Notes under the pieces: model-generated
Databases searched by the model: none
What the model was told of the DNA's origin: nothing
What the model saw: only the letters and a program-made list of their open reading frames with translations
Assembly (NCBI GenBank): GCA_900544395.1
Contig: UQVC01000013.1
Coordinates: 1-64,000 of the forward strand
Reading direction: 5' to 3'
Origin: an uncultured Ruminococcus sp.
GTDB taxonomy: Bacteria > Bacillota > Clostridia > Lachnospirales > Lachnospiraceae
Length of the DNA stretch: 64,000 nucleotides
Part shown: positions 8,503-17,601 of the stretch, in pieces
How the letters are laid out: each line of letters begins with the position of its first letter
Position numbering within the stretch: the first letter of the stretch is position 1
Made by a program: the position numbers and the translations under genes

Positions 8503-8522
8503 GTTGCTGTTCACGCAGCAAC
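8503..8522 (-). other. Short hairpin in the gltX 5' leader
   Basis: GTTGCTG and CAGCAAC (7 bp) enclose a 6-nt loop between the gltX promoter and its ribosome site. No U-run follows, so it is not a terminator. It may only stabilise the 5' end. No T-box motif is visible. Confidence 0.4.
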
Positions 8523-8540
8523 CTTTCTGTCATCTTTTCT

Positions 8541-8569
8541 ATTATATCTTAACTGCGGCGCCTTGACAA
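8541..8569 (-). promoter_or_regulatory. SigA-type promoter of gltX
   Basis: On the minus strand, TTGTCA (8564-8569), a 17-bp spacer and a consensus TATAAT (8541-8546). It overlaps the 3' end of the upstream exporter subunit gene. Confidence 0.75.
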
Positions 8570-8989
8570 GGGGATGTGGATTCTGAAAATCGCGTCCACG
8601 ATAAAAATCGCCAAAGCGATCATTCCCGCGATTTCCAAGGTCTGCAGCAGATAAAACGAACACTTTACTCTGTCATTTGCAATGATATAATACACCGTCC
8701 GGTACATCCCGGCTCCCGGCACCGTGGGCAGGATCCCTGCGATTAGAAATACCGTCACCGGCGCTTTAAAAATCCTCGCAAAACTATGTGCTGTCAGAGC
8801 GATCGCAAGCGCTGACAAAAACGAAGCCGGAACAACATCCATTCCGTTCAAAGTACAGCACAGGTACACGCCTCCGCCAATGGCTCCGACCACACCTGTG
8901 TGGATCAGATATTTTCTTGGCGTTTCCAGAAGAATGGAAAACGCAATAATCGCAACAAAACTTCCGATGACTCCCAAGATCAGTTTCAT
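8549..8989 (-). CDS. Threonine/serine exporter, ThrE_2 (DUF3815) subunit
   Basis: A membrane protein of 146 residues with about four segments, matching the small C-terminal half of ThrE-type threonine/serine exporters. It has GAIGGGVYL, a run of small residues, and the family's LIAGILPTVPGAGMYRTVYYI. Its ATG at 8989 overlaps the TGA of the upstream gene (ATGA), so the two halves are translationally coupled and presumably form one transporter. A longer reading frame extends upstream but has the composition of the shadow of the first subunit. Confidence 0.88.
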   Translation of the reverse strand: MKLILGVIGSFVAIIAFSILLETPRKYLIHTGVVGAIGGGVYLCCTLNGMDVVPASFLSALAIALTAHSFARIFKAPVTVFLIAGILPTVPGAGMYRTVYYIIANDRVKCSFYLLQTLEIAGMIALAIFIVDAIFRIHIPLSRRRS

Positions 8990-9759
8990 AGCATTCCACC
9001 TCCCGGATATAAAATTCCCATCAGGGTCATCCCCACACCGGCTCCCAGCCCGATTGCTGCCGCTGTCATAAATGCCTCCAGAATCCTTGCCCCGCCGGAA
9101 ATATAATCGCCTCTTAGCGTATCCCGGATCGCATTGGTAATCGCAACTCCCGGTACCAGCGGCATCAGAGAACTGATAATCACAATATCCAGATCCCAGC
9201 CGGGGAGAAACCGTTTGAGCCAGATTGCGGAAATCGCCACACCGGCCGCACTGATCGTATTTAATATAAACCCACTCATCTGTACCTTTTTTCCGAGGGT
9301 AAACAGTGCTGCCACCACACATCCTACCACTGCCGAGATTAAAATCTCCAGAAAACTGCCGCCAAACAATGGAACAAATCCCACTGCCACCAGGATTGTT
9401 GCCAGATTATACACCGTCACCGAATACTGTTTGCCGCTGATTTTTTTCAAAGCTTCATATGTTTCATCCAGTGTCATCTCTCCACTGCAGTACTTTCTGG
9501 AAATCTCATTGACCCGTACGATCCGGTACATATTGGTTCCCCGGTCATGGACTCTGCGCATGGCTGTGATCATTTCCATATCCGGCCCGTCCACAGTGGC
9601 AACAATCCCGGTCATCATCACAAAAGCCTCCGCCACTTCCGTTCCTGCTGTTTTCAGGATATGCTTCATGGTATCTTCTACACGGTATGTTTCCGCCCCG
9701 CTTCTGAGCATGATCTCACCGGCAAGAACTGCAACATTCAATATCTGTTTAGCTTCCAT
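8986..9759 (-). CDS. Threonine/serine exporter, ThrE_1 (DUF1212) subunit
   Basis: A 257-residue protein with a cytosolic N-terminal domain (about 1-110), including AGEIMLRSGAETYRVEDTM and the HDRGTNMYRIVRVNEISR region, followed by about five membrane segments with FGGSFLEIL and LVPGVAITNAIRDTL. It is the large half of the split ThrE exporter. The ATG at 9759 has GGAGG six bases upstream. It overlaps the end of the preceding LRR-like gene by 11 bp, suggesting one transcript. Confidence 0.88.
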   Translation of the reverse strand: MEAKQILNVAVLAGEIMLRSGAETYRVEDTMKHILKTAGTEVAEAFVMMTGIVATVDGPDMEMITAMRRVHDRGTNMYRIVRVNEISRKYCSGEMTLDETYEALKKISGKQYSVTVYNLATILVAVGFVPLFGGSFLEILISAVVGCVVAALFTLGKKVQMSGFILNTISAAGVAISAIWLKRFLPGWDLDIVIISSLMPLVPGVAITNAIRDTLRGDYISGGARILEAFMTAAAIGLGAGVGMTLMGILYPGGGML

Positions 9760-10687
9760 TTTCTCCCTCCATGATCTCACATCCCACGCTGCCTCCAAAG
9801 ATGCCTGCATCATACGAGATGGACGGACATTTTCTCATATCGATCTTGCTCAGACTGGTATTGGCAAAAGCACACACACGGATTGCGGTCACATCCTGAG
9901 GCATCTCAAAAATGCCGGTTCTCCCTGCCGGAAACACCATCAGCTCTGTTCCTGCAAACAAAATACCATCCCTGGATATATACCCTTCTGTTCCCTCGGC
10001 TTCGATCCATGTCAGTTCTCCCAAAGGTGCCAATGCTCCGGTTTCTATCTGCTGGATATTGGACGGAAGATACACTTCAAAAATACCATTTCCAGCTCCC
10101 TCAAACGCAGTGCTTCGGATTCCCACACACTGCTCTGCAGGCAGCTCCAGATAGCCGTCTGTCATATCACTTTGGGCCGGATCAAATCCGCAGATCATCC
10201 CTTCCTGATCGATCAGAAATCCGCGGTAACTCAGATACTCATTGACAGGCTCTTCTGTTACATTTTCTTCCGGCAAGATTTCTGTTCCCTCTCCCGGAAC
10301 ACTCTCTGGAATCACCGGCTGTACTCCCTGGTTCATCCACACCTCTTCTTCCGTCATATCGCCTGTTTCGACCGTCATTTCCTGTACCGGAACTTGGGGA
10401 GACTCCATCGCCTCTGCGGAATGTTCCATCGTATCTGCTACACTCAGGATCCGAATCTGTTCCTGCCTGATGACTTCTCCCATTTGAACAGGGAGATTCC
10501 ACCGTATCGTTTCACCGGAAACAGAAGAACACACTGTCATTTGTCTGGCCGTCGGTATGACACATACCGAATCAGCAATTACCGTCAGCAAACTGACCGT
10601 TACAATCCCTGCGATTATTTTCTTTGTCCCATTCTGTATGTTCCAGGCACTCTGTTCTTCTAACACACAATCTCCATTGATTCTCAT
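9749..10687 (-). CDS. Membrane-anchored leucine-rich-repeat-like protein, function unknown
   Basis: About 312 residues. A short cytosolic start is followed by one membrane segment (about 25-45), a long Glu/Val/Pro-rich linker (70-150), and a C-terminal domain with BspA-like LRR_5 features: STAFEGAGNGIFEVYLPSNIQQIETGAL, then CAFANTSLSKIDM. This suggests an extracellular repeat domain on a signal anchor. I do not recognise a specific family. Two starts are possible: 10699 has a poorly spaced GGGGGA, while 10687 has GGAG six bases upstream and is preferred. It leads into the ThrE genes with an 11-bp overlap. Confidence 0.65.
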   Translation of the reverse strand: MRINGDCVLEEQSAWNIQNGTKKIIAGIVTVSLLTVIADSVCVIPTARQMTVCSSVSGETIRWNLPVQMGEVIRQEQIRILSVADTMEHSAEAMESPQVPVQEMTVETGDMTEEEVWMNQGVQPVIPESVPGEGTEILPEENVTEEPVNEYLSYRGFLIDQEGMICGFDPAQSDMTDGYLELPAEQCVGIRSTAFEGAGNGIFEVYLPSNIQQIETGALAPLGELTWIEAEGTEGYISRDGILFAGTELMVFPAGRTGIFEMPQDVTAIRVCAFANTSLSKIDMRKCPSISYDAGIFGGSVGCEIMEGENGS

Positions 10688-10720
10688 TTTTTGCTCCATT
10701 CCCCCTGCTTTTTCATACGC

Positions 10721-10758
10721 GAAAAAGGAATGCTGTTCTTTGACAGCACCCCTTTTTC
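10721..10758 (-). terminator. Intrinsic terminator of the purC-purF-purB operon
   Basis: On the minus strand, AAAAAGGGGTGCTG pairs with CAGCATTCCTTTTT (14 bp, two G-T pairs) around an 8-nt loop, with the T run in the 3' arm. It lies 20 bp after purB. Confidence 0.8.
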
Positions 10759-10777
10759 TTTGCCTGTTATAGCAAAA

Positions 10778-12211
10778 TTAAACGTTGATCTCAGCTTTCA
10801 CGCCAAGAATTTCTTTATTTTCCTCCAGAAGAGGATTGATTACATTGTTCAGATATGCCTCTACCTGTTCTTTGGCACGTCCTACATATTTCTGTGGTTC
10901 CATAGTCTCTTTTAATTCTTCCAGACTCATATTGAACGCAGGATCTGCTGCAATCAATTCCAACAGATTGTTATCCAACCCTTTTTCTTTGACATTGCGT
11001 CCTGCCTCCATGGAAAGTTCACGGATTCTCTCATGAAGTTCCTGTCTGTCCCCGCCTGCTTTTACCGCATCCATCATGATATTCTCTGTTGCCATAAACG
11101 GCAGTTCTGACATCAGACGTTTTTCGATCACTTTTGGATACACGACCAGTCCGTCTACAACATTTAAGCACAGATCCAGGATTCCATCAATCGCAAGAAA
11201 TCCTTCCGGAACACTCAGTCTCTTGTTTGCAGAATCATCCAATGTTCTCTCAAACCACTGAGTCGCAGAAGTGATCGCCGGATTTAAGGCATCGATCATC
11301 ACATATCTGGAAAGAGAGGCGATTCGTTCACTTCTCATCGGATTTCTCTTATATGCCATGGCAGAAGAACCAATCTGTGTCTTCTCAAACGGCTCCTCCA
11401 CTTCTTTCAAATGCTGAAGAAGTCGGATGTCATTGGAGAATTTGTGTGCACTCGCCGCAATTCCTGCCAGTACATTCAATACTCTTGTATCCACTTTTCT
11501 GGAATATGTCTGTCCGGATACCGGATAGCATGCTTTAAATCCCATCTTTTCTGCAATCATCGGATCAATCTTGTCAATGGTCTCCTGATCCCCGTCAAAC
11601 AGCTCCAGGAAACTTGCCTGTGTTCCGGTTGTTCCCTTAGATCCAAGAAGCTTCAGGCTTCCCAACACATAATCCAGATCTTCCAGATCCATCTCAAACT
11701 CCTGCATCCAGAGAGTTGCTCTTTTTCCAACGGTAGTCGGCTGTGCCGGCTGGAAATGAGTAAATGCCAGTGTTGGCTGGCACTTCTGCGCATCTGCAAA
11801 TTTTGCCAGTTCTGCGATCACATTCACCAATTTTGTTCTAACCAGTTTCAATGCTTCCGCCATCACGATCATATCTGTATTGTCCCCTACATAGCAGGAA
11901 GTCGCTCCCAGATGGATGATTCCTTTTGCCTTTGGACACTGCACACCATATGCATAAACATGTGACATTACATCATGTCTTACTACTTTCTCGCGCTCTT
12001 TTGCGACATCGTAATTGATGTCCTCTGCATGTGCTTTTAATTCTTCGATCTGTTCGTCTGTAATATTCAGTCCCAGTTCTTTTTCTGTCTCAGCCAGTGC
12101 GATCCAGAGTTTTCTCCAGGTTCTGAATTTTTTGTCCGGTGAAAAGATATACTGCATCTCACGGCTTGCATAGCGCTCGGACAATGGACTTACATAACGG
12201 TCATTGCTCAT
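10778..12211 (-). CDS. purB: Adenylosuccinate lyase
   Basis: A 477-residue cytoplasmic enzyme of the fumarase/aspartase superfamily that acts twice in purine synthesis: SAICAR to AICAR plus fumarate, and adenylosuccinate to AMP plus fumarate. The signature loop GSSAMAYKRNPMRSE is present, as are TSCYVGDNTD and KGTTGTQASFLELF. The ATG at 12211 has AAGGAG seven bases upstream; an earlier in-frame ATG at 12301 would add unconserved residues. It is the last gene of purC-purF-purB, 19 bp after purF. Confidence 0.97.
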   Translation of the reverse strand: MSNDRYVSPLSERYASREMQYIFSPDKKFRTWRKLWIALAETEKELGLNITDEQIEELKAHAEDINYDVAKEREKVVRHDVMSHVYAYGVQCPKAKGIIHLGATSCYVGDNTDMIVMAEALKLVRTKLVNVIAELAKFADAQKCQPTLAFTHFQPAQPTTVGKRATLWMQEFEMDLEDLDYVLGSLKLLGSKGTTGTQASFLELFDGDQETIDKIDPMIAEKMGFKACYPVSGQTYSRKVDTRVLNVLAGIAASAHKFSNDIRLLQHLKEVEEPFEKTQIGSSAMAYKRNPMRSERIASLSRYVMIDALNPAITSATQWFERTLDDSANKRLSVPEGFLAIDGILDLCLNVVDGLVVYPKVIEKRLMSELPFMATENIMMDAVKAGGDRQELHERIRELSMEAGRNVKEKGLDNNLLELIAADPAFNMSLEELKETMEPQKYVGRAKEQVEAYLNNVINPLLEENKEILGVKAEINV

Positions 12212-12230
12212 AATCGTATTCTCCTTTTCC

Positions 12231-13658
12231 TTATTCGAATGCCAGACTGATATCTTCTCCCGGCACTTCCATCGGATATTTTCCTGTAAAGCAGGCGTCA
12301 CAATACTTCAGGTCGCCTATCATGTCTTTTAATTTTTCTACTTCCATATATCCCAGAGAATCTGCTCCGATCATCTCCCGGATCTCTTCTGTTGTATGGG
12401 AATGTGCGATCAGCTGTTCGTTCGAAGGCACATCTGTCCCAAAATAACATGGATGCAAGAACGGCGGAGAACTGATTCTTACATGCACTTCTGTCGCTCC
12501 TGCCTTTTTCAGCATCTTGATGATATTTGCGCAGGTGGTTCCTCTTACAATGGAATCATCTACCATCACGATCCGCTTGCCTTTTACCACTTCCGGAATC
12601 ACATTCAGCTTGATCTTTACGCTGGATTCCCGTTCGCTTTGTTTTGGCTTGATAAAGGTACGGCCCACATAACTGTTCTTGTGGAATGCGGTTCCGTAAG
12701 GAATCCCTGACTGCTGGGAATATCCCATAGCAGCCACCAGACCGGAATCCGGAACTCCTACCACCAGATCGGCCTCTACCGGATAAGACTGCGCCAGCGC
12801 CTTTCCGGCAACGATTCTGGAATGGTACACTCCAACTCCGTCTATCGTACTGTCTGTTCTTGCAAAATAAATATATTCAAAAATACATCTTGCACGTTTT
12901 TCTTCCGGCAGAGCCATGCTCATGTCCGAAGACATCCCGTGCTTTGTAATGCTTACGATTTCTCCCGGAAGGACGTCTCGTACAAATTCCGCGCCTACCG
13001 CGGCGATCGCGCAGCTTTCAGAAGCAAGGAAATAGGTATTGTCCCGTTTTCCGATACAGAGCGGTTTTAATCCGAAAGGATCCCTTGCTCCGATCATCTT
13101 TCTCGGACTGCTGATCACAAGTGCATAAGCCCCTTTGATCTTTTTCATGGCATTTTTTACTGCATCTTCTGCTTTGGATACATTCAACCGCTCCCTTGCC
13201 ACATGGTAAGCGATTACCTCAGAATCAATGGTAGTCTGAAAGATCGCACCTGTTTTTGACAGTTCCTCGCGAAGTTCTACCGCATTGACCAGATTTCCGT
13301 TGTGCGCGATAGCCAGCGTTCCTTTCACATAATTGATAACCAGAGGCTGTGCGTTCTCCACACGGGTTCCTCCTGCTGTGGAATACCGTACGTGTCCCAC
13401 GCCCAGGTTTCCTTTTAATTCACTCAATGTCTCCTCATTGAACACGTCATCGACATGTCCAAGCCCTTTGCGGGACAGTACTTTTCGCTGTCCATAGGTA
13501 TCTGTCACCGCGATCCCGCAGCTTTCCTGACCTCTGTGCTGAAGTGCGAACAGTCCATAGTAAATGGAGGATGCCACATCACGTCCATCCATATCATATG
13601 CACCAAAAACTCCGCATTCTTCTCCAAGACCGGTTGCAACTTTTTCAAAATCACTCAT
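12231..13658 (-). CDS. purF: Amidophosphoribosyltransferase
   Basis: A 475-residue enzyme that catalyses the committed step of purine synthesis, PRPP plus glutamine to phosphoribosylamine. It is the Bacillus-type iron-sulfur form: the catalytic Cys15 of ECGVFGAY follows a 14-residue propeptide that must be removed, and later cysteines (CIFEY, HPCYFGTD, YCDAC) match the [4Fe-4S] ligands. The PRPP loop VMVDDSIVRGTT is present. AAGGAG precedes the ATG. It lies 13 bp after purC. Confidence 0.97.
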   Translation of the reverse strand: MSDFEKVATGLGEECGVFGAYDMDGRDVASSIYYGLFALQHRGQESCGIAVTDTYGQRKVLSRKGLGHVDDVFNEETLSELKGNLGVGHVRYSTAGGTRVENAQPLVINYVKGTLAIAHNGNLVNAVELREELSKTGAIFQTTIDSEVIAYHVARERLNVSKAEDAVKNAMKKIKGAYALVISSPRKMIGARDPFGLKPLCIGKRDNTYFLASESCAIAAVGAEFVRDVLPGEIVSITKHGMSSDMSMALPEEKRARCIFEYIYFARTDSTIDGVGVYHSRIVAGKALAQSYPVEADLVVGVPDSGLVAAMGYSQQSGIPYGTAFHKNSYVGRTFIKPKQSERESSVKIKLNVIPEVVKGKRIVMVDDSIVRGTTCANIIKMLKKAGATEVHVRISSPPFLHPCYFGTDVPSNEQLIAHSHTTEEIREMIGADSLGYMEVEKLKDMIGDLKYCDACFTGKYPMEVPGEDISLAFE

Positions 13659-13671
13659 GGATGAACTCCTT

Positions 13672-14379
13672 CTATTTAATTCCAATACGTCTGAAGACTT
13701 CCTGATATGCGTCTTCTACATTTCCCATGTCTCTGCGGAAACGGTCTTTGTCCAGTTTTTCATGTGTTTCTTTATCCCACAGACGGCATGTGTCCGGAGA
13801 AATCTCGTCTGCAAGGATGATCTGATCATGGAAACGTCCAAATTCAATCTTGAAATCGATCAGTTCGATTCCTGCTTCATCAAAGAATTTTCTCAACACG
13901 TCATTCACTTTAAATGTATATTCTGTAATCTTATCGATTTCTTCTCTTGTCGCTGCTCCAATTGCAATTGCGAAATAGTCATTGATCATCGGATCTCCGA
14001 GATCATCATTTTTATAGCTGAACTCTAAAGTAGGTGCTAATAATGTTGTTCCTTCCTCGATACCGAGTTTTTTAGAAAAGCTTCCTGCTGCCACATTGCG
14101 GACGATCACTTCCAGTGGTACGATCTCCACTTTTTTCACTGCTGTCTCACGATCACTGAGTTCTTCCACATAATGAGTCGGAACTCCTTCTTTTTCGAGA
14201 ACCTGGAAGATGTAGTTTGTCATGCGGTTGTTGATCACACCTTTTCCTACGATGGTTCCTTTTTTCTCTCCGTTAAATGCTGTCGCGTCATCTTTATAAT
14301 CTACGATCACAACGTCCGGATCTTCTGTCGCAAATACTTTCTTTGCTTTTCCTTCGTAAAGCTGTTCTAATTTTTTCAT
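13672..14379 (-). CDS. purC: Phosphoribosylaminoimidazole-succinocarboxamide synthase
   Basis: A 235-residue SAICAR synthetase that joins CAIR and aspartate with ATP. Family motifs are LYEGKAKKVF at the N-terminus, EVIVRNVAAGSFSKK, and LIDFKIEFG before EISPDTCRLWD. It leads the purC-purF-purB cluster. The other de novo purine genes are not in this window. The start at 14379 has AGGACAGG upstream; earlier codons in this frame belong to the leader and promoter. The promoter lies inside an unusual inverted repeat (14450-14496). Confidence 0.96.
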   Translation of the reverse strand: MKKLEQLYEGKAKKVFATEDPDVVIVDYKDDATAFNGEKKGTIVGKGVINNRMTNYIFQVLEKEGVPTHYVEELSDRETAVKKVEIVPLEVIVRNVAAGSFSKKLGIEEGTTLLAPTLEFSYKNDDLGDPMINDYFAIAIGAATREEIDKITEYTFKVNDVLRKFFDEAGIELIDFKIEFGRFHDQIILADEISPDTCRLWDKETHEKLDKDRFRRDMGNVEDAYQEVFRRIGIK

Positions 14380-14449
14380 ACGTTCACACCTGTCCTTTTT
14401 CCTAATTTTCATTCTCTCAATTTGGGATTTCGGCACATCCCGCAGATAG

Positions 14450-14496
14450 ATTATAATACAAGGCAGAGGGAAAATCAATATTCCCCCTGCCTTGTA
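14450..14496 (-). promoter_or_regulatory. purC promoter overlapping a long inverted repeat
   Basis: On the minus strand, TTGATT (14473-14478), a 17-bp spacer and TATAAT (14450-14455) form a strong promoter. A 16-bp inverted repeat (TACAAGGCAG.GGGAA with its complement, about 14457-14496) covers the spacer and the region upstream, with -35 TTGATT in its loop. It could be an operator, or a terminator of the upstream gene fused to a promoter. From 14497 to 14628 I see only AT-rich DNA with no gene. Confidence 0.6.
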
Positions 14497-14628
14497 TTTT
14501 ACGGCTCTTATTATTTATTTCTCTGCAAACAAATAAGTTTATCTTATATATTGTGCTTTATTTATTACTTTTTATGTTTTTCTGTTGAATTTTTTTGCAC
14601 ATTTTCTATTTTGCAGCCAGTGGCTTTT

Positions 14629-15549
14629 TCAAATGTGATATTCGCCGCAAGGTCTGTCCAGCAATTTTACGATCTCTTCTCTGGATGCCAGCCAGGACTG
14701 AAACGCTGTTGCACTTCCCGCTGCAGTGCCAAGTTCCAGAGCTCTCTCATAAGAACCCGTCCTGAGATATCCCGCCAGGAATCCCGCCACCATCGAGTCC
14801 CCGGCACCGACAGAATTTACAACCGTGCCTTTTCTGGGCTTCTTTTTGTAGATCTCCCCGTTTTCCGTCACAAGGACTGCTCCATCTTTCGCCATGGACA
14901 CCAGCACATTTCTCGCCCCTTTTTCCTGCAGTTTTTTTGCGTGAGCAATGATCTCCGCCTCTGTTGTCAGCACTGTCTGAAACATTTCTCCCAGTTCATG
15001 GTTATTCGGTTTGATCAAAAACGGATGATACTTCAGTACATTTAATAAGAGGTCTTTCGTTGCATCCACCACAACATTCACATTTCTGTCTTTTAAGCAC
15101 ATTAAGATCCATTCGTAAATATTCTCTGGAAGCGTTGATGGAATACTTCCTGCCAGAACCAATACGTCTCCGCTTCGCAGGATTTTCAGTTTTTCAAACA
15201 GCTGCTGCAGCGCTCCCTCTGTAATCTGTGGTCCCTGCCCATTAATCTCGGTCTCCTCTCCTGCATGGATCTTGACATTGATTCTTGTCTGTCCCTGTGC
15301 AAGCGGAATAAATTCTGTTTTCATGCCAAATTCTTCCAGCATCTCCTGCAGCGCTTTTCCCGTAAATCCTGCCGTAAACCCGATTACTGTACTTTCCATA
15401 CCAAGATTCAAGAGAAGAACTGAAACATTCACTCCCTTTCCTCCTGGATAAACCGCTTCACTTGTTGTCCGGTTAATCTCACCGGGTATCAGATGTTCTG
15501 CCTGCACTACATAGTCTAACGATGGATTAAATGTCACTGTATAAATCAT
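14629..15549 (-). CDS. fruK: 1-phosphofructokinase family sugar kinase (PfkB family)
   Basis: A 306-residue PfkB-family kinase that phosphorylates fructose-1-phosphate, or the related tagatose-6-phosphate, to the bisphosphate. It starts MIYTVTFNPSLDYVV, as FruK proteins do. It has PGGKGVNVS (sugar binding), LAGSIPSTLP, and the C-terminal GAGDSMVAGFLAGYL with the catalytic Asp. No fructose PTS permease or DeoR-type regulator is adjacent, which is unusual for fruK, so substrate choice between FruK and LacC types is uncertain. It lies just after the TPR gene with a 12-bp gap. Confidence 0.85.
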   Translation of the reverse strand: MIYTVTFNPSLDYVVQAEHLIPGEINRTTSEAVYPGGKGVNVSVLLLNLGMESTVIGFTAGFTGKALQEMLEEFGMKTEFIPLAQGQTRINVKIHAGEETEINGQGPQITEGALQQLFEKLKILRSGDVLVLAGSIPSTLPENIYEWILMCLKDRNVNVVVDATKDLLLNVLKYHPFLIKPNNHELGEMFQTVLTTEAEIIAHAKKLQEKGARNVLVSMAKDGAVLVTENGEIYKKKPRKGTVVNSVGAGDSMVAGFLAGYLRTGSYERALELGTAAGSATAFQSWLASREEIVKLLDRPCGEYHI

Positions 15550-15560
15550 AACCCTGCCCT

Positions 15561-16328
15561 TTATATATGACTTCTGCGATACTGCTGCTTCCACTTGTCC
15601 GTCAGCTGATCTGACAGATCCAACTGAAGATTATCCCGGATCTCTTTCATCTCACTTCGCAGTTCTGTATTGATCTCCGCATAGGTATCATTCTTGGTCA
15701 GAAGAATGTGATATTCCTCCATGGACATATACTTGTAGGACGCATACAAATACGGCTTCAAAAGTTTGGGATCCTCACAGATCTGATATGCCCTGTCATA
15801 CATTCTCGCTGCCTGCTGGTAAAGAAACATTCTTCCATATGCAGAACCCAGACTGGCATAAATCTTTCCATAAAATTTAGGATCGGTATTCTCGTCCTCT
15901 CCCTCATTTAAGATTGCCTGATATACCAGGATCGCCTCTTCCACTTCTCCACTCTCCAAAAGGTTATCCCCTTTGTATTTTTGTCTCTCGATATCTTTCT
16001 GATTTTTTAATCGCTCCAGCACGTTCTGAATACGAATCATCTCTGCTTCTTTGTAGATTCCGGAACTTTTCAGGATCGTCAGTACAAATTTCTCCACACT
16101 GCCCCGCATTCGGATGACATCCCGAAGCTGGTCTGCCAGTTCTTTTTTCCCGATATCTTCTTCCAGCCATCCACACAACTGTTCGTTCATGATCGTATAA
16201 TCAATCAGATAGAGATTGTTGCAGAGATAATAACACAGCTCTTCCATTGTAAAAATCTTACAATGGATCCTTGTAATCTCATACGGATGAGCCGCATGCT
16301 GATCATGACATAGAATTAAACTTCCCAT
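15561..16328 (-). CDS. TPR-type helical protein of the DUF5716/DUF5717 cassette
   Basis: About 255 residues, soluble, no signal peptide. Residues 35-120 are helical; residues 130-200 contain TPR-like helix pairs (GDNLLESGEVEEAILVYQAIL, then IYASLGSAYGRMFLYQQAARMYDRAYQI). Function is unknown. Of two adjacent ATGs, 16328 is better placed, five bases after AGGAGG. It overlaps the end of the DUF5716 gene by 26 bp, so the two are translationally coupled. It may act as an adaptor for the neighbouring proteins. Confidence 0.7.
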   Translation of the reverse strand: MGSLILCHDQHAAHPYEITRIHCKIFTMEELCYYLCNNLYLIDYTIMNEQLCGWLEEDIGKKELADQLRDVIRMRGSVEKFVLTILKSSGIYKEAEMIRIQNVLERLKNQKDIERQKYKGDNLLESGEVEEAILVYQAILNEGEDENTDPKFYGKIYASLGSAYGRMFLYQQAARMYDRAYQICEDPKLLKPYLYASYKYMSMEEYHILLTKNDTYAEINTELRSEMKEIRDNLQLDLSDQLTDKWKQQYRRSHI

Positions 16329-17586
16329 CATTTCCTCCTAAATGTATTATCTTCTCTTCCTGGAAATCCGTCGGTGGAAAAAACTCTCCAAATCCCACAT
16401 CCCTCACCGTAATCTTACAGGTTTTCTCATCCAGGAACAGCGTTTCTATCTGAAGCCGCATGGAATATTCCCCTCTCTTTGGAAGTCCCCCAAGAGGGAT
16501 CACTTCTGTCTTTAACGTCCCCTGCACAAGAGATTCAATATGCAGTTCAATATCCTGCGTATCTTCCAGAAGTACTTCCCACTGGTTGTTCGATTCATAC
16601 CAGTGTGCTCCCCAGGACACGATCGGATACCACATCTCCTGTCCGTTCACACGCATATTCACAGAAATCTGGTCTGTCAGCTTGTCCTCGGAAAGATAGA
16701 CCGGATCTTCCACATGCATAAACATCTTCCGATATGCCGTATAGCAGGCTCCCTTGCTGTACAGATTGTTTCCGATAAACGCTCTTCTTCCATTGCACAG
16801 TACTCGCAGAGAGGTAGGATACCAGTTATTTTCAAACCCTTCCCCAGTCAGAAATACCGAAGATACGATCCGCTTATCAAACACACCCTCGATAAACCGG
16901 CAAAATCTGGAGTCTGCATCTTTAGCCTTATCTGCATTGAGTACCGGATAGACTGCTGCCAGTTCTTTCATATGCGCGCTGGCCACTTCATCGACTGTTA
17001 CAAAAGTGGTCTTTCCGCCGCCAAGTCCAGGTTTTAAACGTCTCAGCATATACGCCTTGATCTCATTTCTGTCACAGCAGAACAATGCCGCTTCATACTG
17101 CCAGAGTTCTTTTGGTTGATAAAACAGATAATTACAAAAACTTTCCTTATAGTCCTGAATGAAAATATGCCTCTTTTCAATATTCATGCGCACAGCGATC
17201 CCACGGAGCATCTGAGCCAGTTCTTCTGTCAAAACTGGTACACTGAACACGATCCCGTCAATTTTCGGAAAGGACTGAAGCGAAAGCTGGATAAATTTTG
17301 CCAGCAGCCACACTGCCTCGTAAGACTCCTCTCCAAACTCGATCTTTTCTCCCGCCAGACTTTTATCCAACAGGCGATTGACTGTAAACCCTTCTTTCAA
17401 GGTAGCCAAACGCTTAGCTTCTTTTCCGTACGCCCAGGTGTCACGGAGTTTTCCGATTATCAGCGGTATCTGATAATTATCCGCATCTACTTCCATTGTC
17501 TCAGGCTCTGCCATCTCTTCATTATAAAAGCTGATCTGGCAGGTCTTTTCATTGATCTCATAACCGATAATATTGCCTTGTCCCAT
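16303..17586 (-). CDS. DUF5716 family protein, Hsp70/actin-fold-like
   Basis: A 427-residue soluble protein that I place in DUF5716. Its layout resembles a divergent Hsp70. An N-terminal IIGYEINEKTCQISFY could be phosphate loop 1, AALFCCDRNEIKAYML loop 2, and FLTGEGFENNWY with RRAFIGNNLYSKGACYTA the adenosine region. A C-terminal beta-rich part (about 320-427) ends KITVRDVGFGEFFPPT, like an Hsp70 substrate-binding domain. The usual DxG phosphate motifs are not clear, so ATPase activity is uncertain. AGGAGG precedes the ATG. It sits 15 bp after the DUF5717 gene and overlaps the TPR gene. Confidence 0.7.
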   Translation of the reverse strand: MGQGNIIGYEINEKTCQISFYNEEMAEPETMEVDADNYQIPLIIGKLRDTWAYGKEAKRLATLKEGFTVNRLLDKSLAGEKIEFGEESYEAVWLLAKFIQLSLQSFPKIDGIVFSVPVLTEELAQMLRGIAVRMNIEKRHIFIQDYKESFCNYLFYQPKELWQYEAALFCCDRNEIKAYMLRRLKPGLGGGKTTFVTVDEVASAHMKELAAVYPVLNADKAKDADSRFCRFIEGVFDKRIVSSVFLTGEGFENNWYPTSLRVLCNGRRAFIGNNLYSKGACYTAYRKMFMHVEDPVYLSEDKLTDQISVNMRVNGQEMWYPIVSWGAHWYESNNQWEVLLEDTQDIELHIESLVQGTLKTEVIPLGGLPKRGEYSMRLQIETLFLDEKTCKITVRDVGFGEFFPPTDFQEEKIIHLGGNDGKFNSMS

Positions 17587-17601
17587 CGGAGCTGATCCTC
17601 C

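Noticed and set aside
8990..9322. Upstream extension of the small ThrE subunit
   Set aside because: The extra residues are a frame-shifted reading of the first subunit gene; the ATGA overlap at 8986-8989 gives a natural start.
9134..10663. Long plus-strand open frame (about 509 codons)
   Set aside because: It lies opposite the ThrE and LRR-like genes, has no ribosome site or family motif, and its composition is that of a reverse-strand shadow.
14380..14628. Purine riboswitch before purC
   Set aside because: No three-way junction with conserved loops is visible; the long inverted repeat lies mostly upstream of the transcription start.
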